Assembly (NCBI GenBank): GCA_037903355.1
Contig: JBAJFE010000006.1
Span: 62,001-126,000 of the forward strand
DNA: 64,000 nucleotides
Origin: Trichuris trichiura
Lineage: Eukaryota > Nematoda > Enoplea > Trichinellida > Trichuridae
Reading direction: 5' to 3'
The notes beneath the pieces were generated by a model. That model saw nothing but the letters and a program-made list of their open reading frames with translations. It made no database searches and was not told the DNA's origin. Position numbers and translations under genes: made by a program. Positions 1 through 11,505 of the stretch are shown in pieces. Position 1 is the first letter of the stretch; each line of letters starts with the position of its first letter.

Positions 1-823
1 GCAATAATCATCTTTGTACAGCTATGCTGTCAAAAATTTTCAACCTGTTGCACCTTAACTTAGCGAAGTCAGAAAGGAGCAAAAGCTATTATGCTTATTT
101 ACTTACAAGCTTTAACACAAAAAAGTTAAGCTCATTTGTTCATTTAGAAAGGAAGTTGCTTGCCAGTTGCAACGATTGCATGCTGGCCGATCACGGCATT
201 TTATTTGCCACGCTTTCAGATGTAAACACGAAGTGTAAGTTCACACAATCAAACGCAAGCAGCATTTGACGGAAAGCGAAAGGAAGGCAGTCCGCAGGCT
301 TTAACACAACGCGAAAAAACTTTTAGGCAAACGCTTTGCAGGCGCTGTTTACGATTATTTTTAGCTATGTAACGCTCTAGAAAAGTATTACGATAGCCAA
401 TGGAAACGGCACGCCAATAGTATCTGCGATGAAAGCGCATGAACAATGACGGGCTGACATTTTTAAAGCAATATAAAGGATTACAATAACGCAAAGAGCT
501 AGCTGAGTTTTGCCAATTGAATAGGCCTACGAGTGAATGGAAAATTAGTTTGATCACAACCGCTCAAGCAGATTCTGTCAAGCATCTACCTAAGCGGCGA
601 GCGGATGAAATGTGATGCCTAAACGAAAATTGTACTTTTTGTCAAAATAGCAAACTAGTTCTGCATGCACGATTTGCGGGACTGCAGTTGACCGGCTTAG
701 GCCTTGACTGCGCAAGAAAAAAAAGCGGTAATTTATTGGAAAAATTTGCCATTTCCATTTTCTCGACGGCTGTAAGAAACTAGAAAATTTTTTTTGGCAA
801 TTCATTGACACTCTCACGCCCAT
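1..823. other. No gene recognised
   Basis: Only short open frames are present on both strands, and none resembles a family I know. The stretch lies downstream of the PTPDC1-like gene on the minus strand and probably holds its 3'UTR. I see no repeat or RNA gene in it. Confidence 0.4.
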
Positions 824-2117
824 TCAAATGCGACACTTAAAATCGCTTATAGTTTGCAGATACTGTAATTCTATTTTCAGGCTATGTTGTACAGTACTGT
901 ACAGCTCACGATTTCTTTTCCTAGTTTGGAGTGCCTCAGTTTGCCCATCCCTGCAAAGTAGTAGTGAAAAGGAATTGACGAAACAATAGCTCCCATGGTA
1001 ATAAAAGTTTCCCACCTACGCGCTCATGCTAGCGGCCGATGCATCGATTCGATGCGTAAACCCTAATGGTAGTTTGTCAAAAAGAGTTAGCCAATAGGCT
1101 TTGTTCGCGTCATAATCGGCCTTGACTTCGAGAGTACTTTCAAGACATGTACCAAAATCGCAGAGACGATGACGCATGTAAAATTCTTTTCGAAAATTCC
1201 CCTCGAAGATATGCCTCTAAGAGATTGAACTGTTAATGCGGTAGAAGGCGCAAAAATCGATCACCCATAGGGCCACAATCATCTTCTACGCCTCGCTGCA
1301 TCACAACTTACATTTAAATCTTCAATTGGTTTACGGTAGTTATACTGAATGACCACAGCACTTAAATGACGTAGGGGTTACGCCGTCCTTGTCCACATTG
1401 AGTACAAGTTCAAAGGTTAACTAACGAAAAACAGCCTACTTTCCCGCCGGATTCCAGCGAATGCTGCATCACCTTAACAATGTTTAGAATTCGGTTGACT
1501 GGAATGATGCCAAAATCGGGCCAACCAAAGTTGTAATGGGCAACTGCAACTTTGAGAATGTTTGTTTGTTGATTCACCTAAGCGGAAGACATACCTCCTT
1601 GTTCCATGAACAGCTCCGGGTCGTAGCTAAAGCCATGTTCGGTCAGCGGCTGACCGCAGTGACGATGTTCAAATGGCAGCTGCAAATTGAAGATGGCTTT
1701 GATACCAGCTTTGCCAAGCTTGTCAATGAGCTCTGGCATTTCTGTGCCGACAGCCGACGGCCTTGCAAATGCCAAAATGTCGTCAGTTACCCTAAAATAG
1801 GCGAAATGCTGTCCAAGCGCGTAAACATGCCAGCAAACGACTGCCGACCAGGTGGAATAAAAGCCGTCGATCGTTTTCAAATCGTCCGGCAATAAAGCTG
1901 GATTGCAATACTTGCACTGACGACCTTTGCAAAAGAAACGGCACAGCGAGTCGCTAGATGCGACCCTAAGGAATGCCTCTCTGACTCTTCCGTAACTTTT
2001 GTCTTTTTTTGTTGAGTCAGTTACCAAACTAGGTACATTTGGATCTGATCCTGTCGATAGTTAATGGTTAGCAGACAAAATGAGATAACTTCACCTACCT
2101 ACGCTTTTCAGTGACAT
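824..2117 (-). CDS. PTPDC1-like protein tyrosine phosphatase family gene, catalytic loop not found
   Basis: Minus-strand gene. Exons by splice site and phase: 2117-2099, 2050-1849, 1791-1595, 1543-1440, possibly 1344-1312 (33 nt), 1216-1020 and 950-824. The phases join cleanly into about 292 codons. The N-terminal half matches PTPDC1 closely: a Cys-rich CKGRQCKYCNPA segment, WVTDDILAFARPS across the 57-nt intron 1848-1792, INLQ-like FNLQLPFEHRHCGQPL, and YNFGWPDFGI. In PTPDC1 the next residues carry the CX5R active-site loop (HCHAGLGRTG). I find no such exon between 1440 and 1020, and the joined C-terminal exons encode sequence I do not recognise. The start ATG at 2117 follows an acceptor-like CTAG by 12 nt. 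It could be a pseudophosphatase, or a catalytic exon may be lost or damaged. Family assignment of the N-terminal half is firm; the 3' model is tentative. Confidence 0.7.
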
Positions 2118-2706
2118 ATTCTCTTCTCGCTAGTTGAAGATGGAACACCAACTGCGCAACTCAACCACGACGAAATGGTCGCCAGGCAACAAAACTGCAT
2201 AGTGACGCGAACGTAAAGATTGAAAAGTTTCCAAACTACGCTCAGGTTTTGTGAATGTATTTAATTTAAAATTATTTACTTGTGAACTCGACGGAGTACC
2301 AGAAGGTTACGTACTCTTTTGACGGGCATTCTACCTACGGACAAGACTATAACAGTGCGGAGACCGCCGAGACTATGCACCTCGGAAGCGATTCCCAACG
2401 AAACAACAGCATAAAAACCAGAGCAAAGTATAATCATTCTTTAAGCAACAGCATATTAGCTTAGGGGCGTTCTCCGACGCAACACAGTTACAGCAGTGGC
2501 GAAGAAAACAAGTCGCAATAAAAGGAAGGCGACGAGTGGTAATCAGGATGAAACGAACGAAATGATTAAGCTTAAACCGCAAGACATACTTTACAACAGG
2601 AAGCTCCAAAAAATCAAAAAAAGCCACGAACTGCGCACTGGTCAGCAACACCTTCCTTAGGTACAACAAGGAAAAATGCGGCTACCATCAGCGCCGCGGC
2701 CACCAC
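2118..2706. other. Intergenic, between PTPDC1-like gene and Rho GTPase
   Basis: About 590 bp between two minus-strand genes: the 3' side of the Rho gene and the 5' side of the PTPDC1-like gene. I see no further coding exon or repeat. Confidence 0.4.
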
Positions 2707-3463
2707 CTACACAATGTTGCACCGACGAGGCTTCTTCTTCTTCACTTGCAAAGCAGCACGAGTGGCAGTTTCGAACACCTCGCGAACACCCTAAACAAAG
2801 ATCAAAAGAGCTACAGTATAGGCAGCCGTTTTTAGAAAAGATATAAGCAACCTCCTTAGTTTTGGCCGAGCATTCCAAGTACGCATAGGCACCAATCTGA
2901 TCGGCCATTGCCTTGCCTTGGTCAGTGCGTACCGGTTCTTGCTTCATTTTCGCCAATTCGCGCAACGTTTGCGGGTCGTTACGTAGGTCCTTCTTGTTGC
3001 CAACAAGGATGATCGGAACATTTGGGCAGAAATGGCGTACCTATTGGTAGGCCAGGCTGTTCAAAATGTTCGCGTGGAAACAAGCGAATACCTCAGGAGT
3101 CCACTTTTCCGGTATGTTTTCCAGTGAGTCAGGCGAATCGATGCTAAAGCACATCAGGATCACGTCTGTGTCTGGATAAGACAACGGGCGCAAGCGATCG
3201 TAGTCCTCTTGACCGGCCGTATCCCAGAGGGCTAACTCAACCTGAAAACGAGAAAAGCAACATTCTTCCACGCAAAAGCTGCCAAGCTTTTGCTGTTGCG
3301 CACGCACTTGCTTTCCGTCTACTTCAATGTCAGCTACGTAGTTCTCGAAAACGGTCGGCACATAGACATCAGGGAACTGATCCTTGCTGAAGACAATCAG
3401 TAGGCAGGTTTTACCGCAGGCACCGTCACCGACGATCACTAGCTTTTTCCTAATTGCCGCCAT
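2707..3463 (-). CDS. rho-1: Rho family small GTPase, RhoA/RHO-1 orthologue
   Basis: Small GTPase that switches actin and myosin contractility at the plasma membrane. Four exons (3463-3308, 3241-3092, 3040-2852, 2790-2707) give 192 residues, against 193 for RhoA, and all four join in phase 0. Visible motifs are the P-loop GDGACGKT at residues 12-19, effector loop [14 protein letters not shown], the Rho-specific insert around [21 protein letters not shown] and the SAK motif. The C-terminus is a polybasic KKKKPRR followed by the CAAX box CNIV, so prenylation is expected. The terminal Val differs from the Leu of most RhoA proteins. The start is the ATG of MAAIRKK. It lies 14 nt after a strong acceptor (CTTTTTCAG), suggesting a 5'UTR intron or trans-splicing, so an upstream in-frame extension is unlikely to be translated. 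Introns are 61, 51 and 66 nt. Confidence 0.97.
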
Positions 3464-6400
3464 CCTAGCGTGGAATACTGAAAAAGGAAACAGGAGAGCG
3501 ACGGTAGAGAATAAGAAATCTCTAGACAGCGTGTATGAAGAAAACGAGATGGCTGGCAAATTTTCAACAACTTACACGCAAACAACGATCACAAGTGAGT
3601 CACTAGTGTCTAAACTACCGTTCTTCACTGACGTCGATGGACAAGCGCGTCAACGCTTTACAGCACGAAAGTTATACCGTAGGATGTTCGCAGGTTAAGT
3701 ACCGTTTTAGGCGAGTTCTATATGCAATGATGACGCATCGGGGAAATTTATTTTAAAAATATCCCCTTGAGCTACATTTAATATGCTTTATGACTAAAAC
3801 GAAGACATAGAGGGTCTCGAAAGTTTCATCGTTTAATAAACAATTAACCAGAAAACGGAATGTTATCGCGTAAGGGAATGTGAAATTTTATCCGTCCGTT
3901 AGGTAAAGCCATATTTTCTATATCTGCGATGAAACTTTAAACTGTGGGAAAGAAAAATAAGGCTTTGCTTTAAGCTGCGCTTGGCCAGCAGATGCAGTTC
4001 TGACCCGATGCAGATAGGTTATTTCACTTATACAGCATTAAAACATGCCCATCTAACTTTTCTGCTTGAATAGTTTTTGTGAGTTAACTTTTTACATTTT
4101 TTTAGCTTTCTATTCAAAGCCAAATTATTCCCTTGAGGAGCATTGCTTTGAACGGCAATAAAGTAAGTATTATTTTCAAATATTTTGTTTTTAAGTACTT
4201 AAATAGTAATACTGCGTTTTCATCAAACATTGACGCTCAGTCAACTTTAAGTTGTTTTCTGAAACTTTAGAAAATTAGTCCAGTCCGCTCATTGAAGCAT
4301 TTCAGAGATCTAATGGTTTATTACATGCCACGCGGGAACCTAGGCGGTCTCCAAGGAAGCATCTATGGGAAGCATTTGATCTAGTCACTAGCGTTACGCA
4401 GTAGCAGAATTCTTACAATTTTTGCTTCACCAGCTAAGAGCTGAAAAACCGAAACGCTTCCAGCAAGGTCAGCATATTGACAACTTCAGAACAACTCAAG
4501 CACTTTGCTTAGCGTGGAAATGGTTCCTGGAAAGGTTATACGTTTTGAAGTTAAAAGTTATACAGACCAGCTAAATTCGGAAAGAAACAAACGGGGTTGC
4601 ATGCAACCACTTAACTCATCGTTTTTGCCAAGTTAGTTTTATTTGACTTTTTCTCCGTTAAGAATTGCGGCAATCGATCAGTACGAAAAATACTATCAAA
4701 ATCGATGCGTCAGCTGTCGTACTCATTTTGCGATTCCTAGCCATTTTGTTTTTATAAAGCAGTTCTGTAGGCAGCTACATAAGGAGTTTTAATGCGCTTA
4801 GCTATCGAGAAAACTTTCAGAACGAAAATGAGCCTTGCTTTGTTGTAACAAAATGGAGTAATGCACAAGGCAACAGTGCATTATTTCATCTGGGTAAGGG
4901 ACAAAATCTATTTCTAGCGCCGTGCTTGGATGCCGCCTTTCCGCTAAAGCATCAGTAACAAATACGGCAGCATAATAGCGAACATTTTTATTCTCTAAGG
5001 GAGCAACTCACTGTGAGCATAAAAGACACTAGACGAAAATAGATGCGTCGGTAGCTGACAGTAGGCACAAAAATTATATACACTGCTTTCCCCTCATGGT
5101 AGTGTTTCCACAGAAGTCCTAATGGCACATTTCCTAAACGCTGGTTAACTTTCGAATTTGGCTTTAAATTTCGAGGATAGGTGTTGGACAAATTTTTATG
5201 TACCTAATTTAGGATACACAGAGTCAGTAAAAGTCAGCAGTAATCAAAGCATCGCATTATCAGTTACTCATTCTATAGGCAACGTAAAATCTTTGCCAGA
5301 ACAAGGTGCTCAAATTCGTTTGTGTTTCATGTTGCCCCCTATAAACGAAACTTTTTGGCTAAGTTATCTGAAAAGCAGGTTTAGTTTATCGCACCTTAAT
5401 TAAACGTTTCCGCGGGGTTTCGTTATTTAATTGATTTAATGAAGTGACTCATATCTTCATACTGTAGGCATTTTGTGACTATCAGGTACGTTTACTGCGT
5501 GTGCTCTTCGCCTGCGTTACGAGCTTTCGTACACATCTCGTTTCGCTTTAGCTTAAAATAATTTCCCATTCCATGCAAGCAGATAGAATCAGTTGTCTGA
5601 TAGGTGGCATTTTAATGCTAATTTATGGAAAGTTAGATTAAGTTGAAACTGTTGCGCAGAAAACTGGTCCCTTGAAATATTTGGAATTATTAATGATAAG
5701 CTGACGCAACAAGCGTGCCGATGACATGACCAAACGGAAGCCTGCTTTTCACACTAAACTGCCTAGGCCCTAGTCAACAGAGCAAATCATAAATAAGAGA
5801 TGAATCATTGAATGAATTGTGCCTGCAAGAAGTGTCAAATAAAAGATGCAAAAGATTCGCCCTGGTCGAAAAACATGCAACCAGAAGGGATGAGCCTAAT
5901 TTTTTTTCTAACAGGTAGAAAAGGAAGACTATAAAATCGTTCCCAATTGTTGCTGGATGTTCCGCAGTTTTCTACATGCCAGCATAAAATGTCAGTGTCA
6001 AAGGTAAGGCCAATTTCTTTTAGCATTTATCAATGCTGAACGTACAATATGACTCCTCCATTACAGTTCAACCGAAGGCCACGCCCAGACAATACGCATG
6101 GGCATGCTACGGGTCGTATGAAAGGCTGCCCAAATCACTATCAATTAAAAAACCAGCAATGTTAATCAATTTCCAATTCAACTAGAAAAATCAATAATAG
6201 CAAAACTATTCAAGAAGTTACAAAAGCTCCAATCTTAACACAGGCATATAAGATGATCCTTCAATCACTTGATTGATTCTCCTGGTTTCCAAGGTCGCCC
6301 TATAGTCCAGTACGGTATTTACATGCTTCATGCTACATCCTATCTTGGAAGCTGTAAATCACACCGTATCATTAGAAAAAAAACTTTACGGACGCTCTTC

Positions 6401-7728
6401 CTTTCCAACATATGACTTCGACTTATTATTTTACCATAGTTAATGTGGCAACGAGCGCACTTGCAGCCGTATAATCAAATTCTTCACGCGCTTTTGAATT
6501 CCAATTAAAGCAGACATGTTTGCCGCTGCATATCGAGCATAGGGAGTTCAGAAAGCTGAGAATCAAATTTCTAATCGACATACAAACGGTCAAAATCGCT
6601 ATAAGATCAGAGAATTCTTTTCATTGTCTTCGAAACGACCATTTTAATAATTACTGTTGCTTTTTAAATATCGATGCAAATTGGCTGCATTACTAAAGGG
6701 AATTTAGACTTGCTGGTGGAAATGTAACGCCAATCCGTTGGTACTCTTCCTTTTCAAATAATTTAATTGTATCAAGTACGCCAACTGTGAAGAATATGAA
6801 ATACAACTTTCAAAAGGAATGCATATTGCGCATATGTCGTCACGTCGAAACTTTGCAAGAACAGTAATGATATGACGATGTCCCTGCCGGCATTTAGACG
6901 CCAGTATTCAATATTTTTCAAGCTATAGCGTCCAAACATAGTAAGTGTAAAGCTTTGCGCACTACTATTTACGATTTGCAAAGGCTCTAAGCGCAGCCGA
7001 CCGTTTCAATCAGTTAAGATATTTTCTAAAAGGCTAAAACCATAAGTAAAATACGAAAACAGATTTCTCTGCCAATTTAGAAATTCTTCTCTTCTACGAC
7101 AGATGGTCAATTCGCTTAATAACTGAACCTTCCAGTGGCAAAAAATGCAATATGCATAAGTAAGTTTAATCCCATCGCTTCCATTGCCGCCCTGAGGCAG
7201 TGCAAGTAAGTTTACTGTGAAAGCAATACTCCGCCGCAAAAATGGGGCGGCAGACAATTTTTCCAATTGATTGTCAAGGCACATGTTGCTACGCCATTTC
7301 CTGCCTCATCACATCAATAACCCAATAATTAAGCAGCCTGCGAAATTGAAAAGAGGTCCATTCACACCGTCAATGTTTTATACACTCTCTGAACTACTCA
7401 CTATTTTTATTTTTGTAATTACGCCGTCTTCAGCGTGTTTACGTAAGGTCAAAATCAAGTACCCGCTGCTCAGTAAACTATGGGAGTTGATGGGCGAGAG
7501 TACAATTAAACAGGGGCTTTAGGTTATCGAAACATACTCCCAACTGATTTAAGGTCAAAAAAGAACGAAAGATAAAAGAAAAATCAGTTGGCTGTCCTTT
7601 TTCGCAAATTACAGAAGCTATAATTTTTTTCTCCTTCGTAACGGTTTTTTTGCAAATCTTTTTGAAAAAAAATTTTACGATTTTTAATCTGTTTTTACCA
7701 CGTAGAGTTTATTGTTATAAACGTGCAT
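3464..7728. other. 4.3-kb stretch with no recognised gene
   Basis: The 5' flank of the Rho gene followed by AT-rich sequence with only short unrelated frames. The longest (5158-5403 plus, 7006-7284 minus) show no family signature or convincing splice context. Poly-T and poly-A runs are frequent near 7.6-7.9 kb, next to the first ribozyme repeat. Confidence 0.4.
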
Positions 7729-7767
7729 GCGGAGCTTTCGGGTCACTTCGGGACCCATCTTCAGCGC
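7729..7767 (-). ncRNA. Hammerhead ribozyme core in a dispersed repeat, copy 1
   Basis: On the minus strand, GCG is followed by CTGAAGA (the CUGANGA core, 7764-7758), then GGGTC, a short loop and GACCC (stem II), then GAAA (7739-7736), G-C-T-C and CGC. Read as a minimal type I hammerhead: stem I is GCG/CGC, stem III is an A-U and a G-C pair with almost no loop, and the predicted cleavage follows the C of GCTC. Such tiny stems III are known from Penelope-like elements and retrozymes, where the ribozyme acts as a dimer. A downstream segment (ACGTTTATAACAATAAAC) resembles that of the 37.7-kb copy. The motif is clear by eye; activity is inferred. Confidence 0.6.
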
Positions 7768-8083
7768 TAAGTGGCTAATCTTTTCCTGTTTTAAGCGCTT
7801 CGTTGTCCTTGCTTTCTTCTTTTCCTTTTTCTCTCTTTTAGCGCTCGTACGCGCTTGGTTTTGTTTTTTTCTTTTATTTTTCGTAACTAGTTTTTTGTAA
7901 ATCTTTTTTGAAAAAACATTTTGCGCTTTTTAGCAAGTTGTTTTCACATAATGTTGTGACAAAAGCATGTTTAAACGCATAGTCGCCTTTTAAGTCTATT
8001 GTTTGCTACATGTATATGTGTAAGTGTATTTTATGGCTTGTTTAAATACTATGTGACTTCTTGGTACGGGACTGTGGATTTTC

Positions 8084-8350
8084 ATGTTGCACTCTTTCTT
8101 ATACGAAATGTAGGTCCCATTTAAAAATTCCAATTTTAATTGCTACAGAGCTTTCAGGTCAATCTTGACCCGTCTTCAGCGGTCTTAAATTATAGATATA
8201 GTTACAGATATATTATAGATATAAGAAGAAAATTATATCTATAATTTAAGACCGCTGAAGATGGGTCAAGATTGACCTGAAAGCTCCGGAAAAATTAAAA
8301 TTAAAATTTTTAAATGGGACCTACATTCCGTATAAGAAAGAGTGCAACAT
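8084..8350. mobile_element. 267-bp near-perfect palindromic repeat carrying hammerhead cores
   Basis: The left arm (about 8084-8205) is an almost exact reverse complement of the right arm (about 8230-8350), separated by a short AT-rich spacer. Both arms end in ATGTTGCACTC or its complement. Each arm holds a hammerhead core: the right arm on plus, the left arm on minus. The structure suggests a foldback or MITE-like element, or two inverted copies of a ribozyme-bearing retroposon inserted head to head. No coding capacity is visible. Confidence 0.75.
8252..8289 (+). ncRNA. Hammerhead ribozyme core in the palindromic repeat, copy 2
   Basis: CCG (8252-8254), CTGAAGA (8255-8261), stem II GGGTC/GACCT (8263-8267 and 8274-8278), GAAA (8279-8282), GCTC and CGG (8287-8289). 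Stem I is CCG/CGG, which differs from copy 1 (GCG/CGC) while keeping pairing. The mirror copy in the left arm keeps the core on minus, but its downstream stem I strand has changed to TGT, so it is likely weaker or dead. Confidence 0.6.
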
Positions 8351-9503
8351 ATTTAAATAATGTGTAGAAGTTTATTTGCGATGAGTACACAACTTTTAGG
8401 GATATCCGCACCTTCTTCAGCATACGCAAAACGACTGACAGTGATATGTTTAAGGCAGGGTGTGGGTATCCCGGAAACTTGTTTTGATCGCAAATAGACT
8501 TTTACATAGGACTCAAGAAACCATAAATTACACTTACACACAAACATGCAATGAAAATATATAAACCCGTGTATACAGACCTGAAGTTTGACCTTTGTTG
8601 GTACAATTTGCTTATAAGTGCTGTTTACTAGCCACAACATAATCGACTTTAACATTCTAAGCACACGCTGAAGCTAGGAGCAGGAGTTTGCCGAAAGTCT
8701 GGTGAACATTCGTAAACAATATAATTTCATCCGCAAAAATAAAAACTGTGGGATCCCTTTTGTCCGTTACAAAATAGCCACTTCCCAAACTACATAATTA
8801 CTTACAAGTCTGCATTTCCCAACGGTTAGCGACAGTAATGCTATGTTGAATATGTAACATGTGACTACAAGGTTAGACAGGAGAAACTCGGAAGCTAGAA
8901 TCGACCCACCACTTAGTATTGGTCGAACGATACCAAAAAACGTATAGGCGGCAACTGAAATCTTATATTTTTAAATTACGTTAATAAGCAGTAATTTGAG
9001 CAGCTGTAGGTTGACATATTTAAATAAAACCAAAATTTACCAAGAAAAAGGAAATATCTTTGAACAGATGGAGGCCTTCTTGGAGCAGTTTTACTTCGCA
9101 AATTGTCAGAGAGCCATTGGGCTTCTCATAGCTGCGAAAGTCTTAAGCTGCTTTGGTAAGGACGCTAAACGTCTTATCAGAGCGCAAAGAAGAGCAAACT
9201 TACTGGAACTTCTCTGTCGGACGCTACTAGTATGCTTCATTGCAACATGCTATGCCTACATCCAATGCCCACCATGGTATTAGTTGAAAACAGTGACAAA
9301 TGCAACATTAGCAGCCGTCTGAACGTGATTTGCACTGAAGGTGTCCATTTTCAAAAAGATAACGTGCTTTGACCCCTTCGCCAGCGGAGTGTGCATGAAA
9401 AGAATACCTACAAAGAAAGACGTCAATAAAACAGTCGATTTAAATAGTGCACTCAATTTTAACTTCGCTTACCGATCCCGAAAAAAATTAGCTAACGTTC
9501 AGC
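8351..9503. other. Intergenic, one weak open frame
   Basis: No recognised gene. A 71-codon frame starts at an ATG at 9068 on plus (MEAFLEQFYF..., ends 9283). Its composition is plausible for protein, but it has no known motif and lies just beyond the 3' end of fibulin, so I do not call it a gene. Confidence 0.3.
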
Positions 9504-10131
9504 CTAAAATCTGATAATAACATTGAGAGAAAGGAAAATAAAAGAAGTGAACTGTGCGCTCATTGCGCTGTACGTCTCAATTGCTTGACTGACAAACATT
9601 GAATAAAAATAGGCTTCATTTGGAAGACTGTTAGGTAGTTCAAGCAGAAATGGCAACCATTGCCATTGGTTAGCCTCTTTAAGGAAGTCGATAAAGCTGA
9701 ACAATTCTTTTTCCCCGCGCTTTCATACTTTGCGCAAAAGTTTTGATCGCTTAAATGAACTGCCAAAATTGCATTGTTCGGTCTCAATTTAAGACCGATC
9801 GACAAATGCCATAGGCAAATCAAACTACGGCAGTCGAGAAGAAGAAGAACCAAGAAGACAAGCAAGGAGACACACAGAAGACGTACCAACGTTCTCCTTC
9901 TGCTCCAGGGCGAAGTAGCTCCTGCTTGGATAATCGATTTCATACTTGACAAAATAAGGTCTGGGTGTTCTGCTTTCGGGATATATGCGACCAATTTCCA
10001 GAGGACTTTTAATGAGCTCAACGGAAGGAAGAGAGATAAACTGATAGCTGATTGACGCCGTCATGTTGGCCAGACAGCTGATGTCCAGTGGATAGCAGGA
10101 CTTTCGACATGTATAACCCTCTCTGACCAAA
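9504..10131 (-). CDS. fbl-1: Fibulin-1 D-type terminal exons
   Basis: The acceptor TTGTTGCAG lets the exon ending at 10737 splice here in the same phase as to the C-type exon. The frame from 10131 reads [19 protein letters not shown], then [14 protein letters not shown], matching the CxKSCRPNDVTC ... ISLP segment of vertebrate fibulin-1D. The first D exon ends near 9883-9887. A second exon holds [15 protein letters not shown] (about 9830-9740), and a last one carries [14 protein letters not shown], equivalent to the VRIFVSEYW tail, ending at a stop at 9504. Exact junctions of the last two exons are uncertain. Confidence 0.75.
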
Positions 10132-11474
10132 CTGCAACAATTAGAAATGCGGTCAAAGACTAGCGATTGACACACAATGTCTGTTGTCAGGCAGAGAAAA
10201 CAGCATGCTGTCAGGAAAGAATGAACATCACATTTCTGTGAAATTGTTCTCTTTAAACGCAGACACAAAAAGAAAAATCTTTGCCGTTGAACGACCGCCA
10301 AAAGTGCCTGAGTGATGAAAGTGCATAATCAAATCTAGTACGACATCCTGCGGCCCCTGTAGGGATTCGACTAGATTTAAAACGGCTGAATTTGGCCCGG
10401 ACATTTTTTGTACAGCGAATGATGCCCTAGTGGCTGGGCGTACGCCGTGACGACCAACGCGAGTTTCCAGCAGCTGCAACTCGTACTGCACCGACGTGTC
10501 AAGGTCCGTCGGGCCTTTCAACGTTATCAACGGTAGAGCGCTCAACCCGAAGTCTTGAAAGTTTACGTTGCTTGGCAGTGAAATGAAATTGTACAGCAAT
10601 GATACGGGCGAATGGAGGCACTGATGGTCGAAGGGAGAACATGTCTGGCTCAGCCGGTTGCATCTACTACAATATACAACGTCGAGCTGTTAGTACGCCA
10701 TGCGCGCATGCTGCTAAGGAGATGCAGACTGCTCACTTTTTGAATCGCGTATCCTTCACGTAATTTGGCGGGCAAACAATTTGCTCGCACTTGTATCCAC
10801 CGTACATGTTGATGCAGATCTGGTCATGTCCACTGCACATCCCATTCGCACATTCATCAATATCTGAATGGAAAAACAGGCTTTAAGGTGTTTGAACAAA
10901 TCGTTAATGGTGATTTCATCAAACTGCTGAAATCGCAATGAAGGTGCAACGAAGACCAGGCTACCGAAAACGTTGTAAAAGTGAAATAAATAACCGAAGA
11001 AAGAAAATCAAGAAGCAACCGATACAACTCAGAAATCTATCCACTCGCTACCCTTTAAAAAACAACACAATTTACCTTTTTAAGATTTACATATATACAG
11101 TAGAACCTCTGTAAGTTGACCACCCCAGGGACTGGAACAAACTGGTCAACTTGATCAATATAGGGAGTACGCGCACATGTACTTTACTTTCTTTTACAGG
11201 TTTTCCGCAGAATGTCTTGCGTAATCAAGGCACAGTACAATCGTCCATACCGTATCTTGCGAAGCCAATGCATTTAATAGTTTTTTATTATGGTTTGATC
11301 CTTCTTTCTAGAAAAAGAGTTGATTTTGGTCTAATTCTCACTCTTATTACAAATGTAAGTGCTAAAAGCACTCTCCGCACAGGCTACACCGCTCAGCATT
11401 ACTAAATATTTTTCAGCAGCAAATGACTTTAACTGCATCATCAGATGTCAGACCTCCTCTTTCAACGCGTATAT

Positions 11475-11505
<31 letters not shown>

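Noticed and set aside
1217..1439. TGT-GAT-GCA-GCG and similar words as a damaged CX5R loop
   Set aside because: They match only loosely, with stops in frame; the resemblance is no better than chance.
9068..9283. 71-codon open frame MEAFLEQFYF...
   Set aside because: No motif, no splice or promoter context, and it lies in a stretch full of short chance frames.
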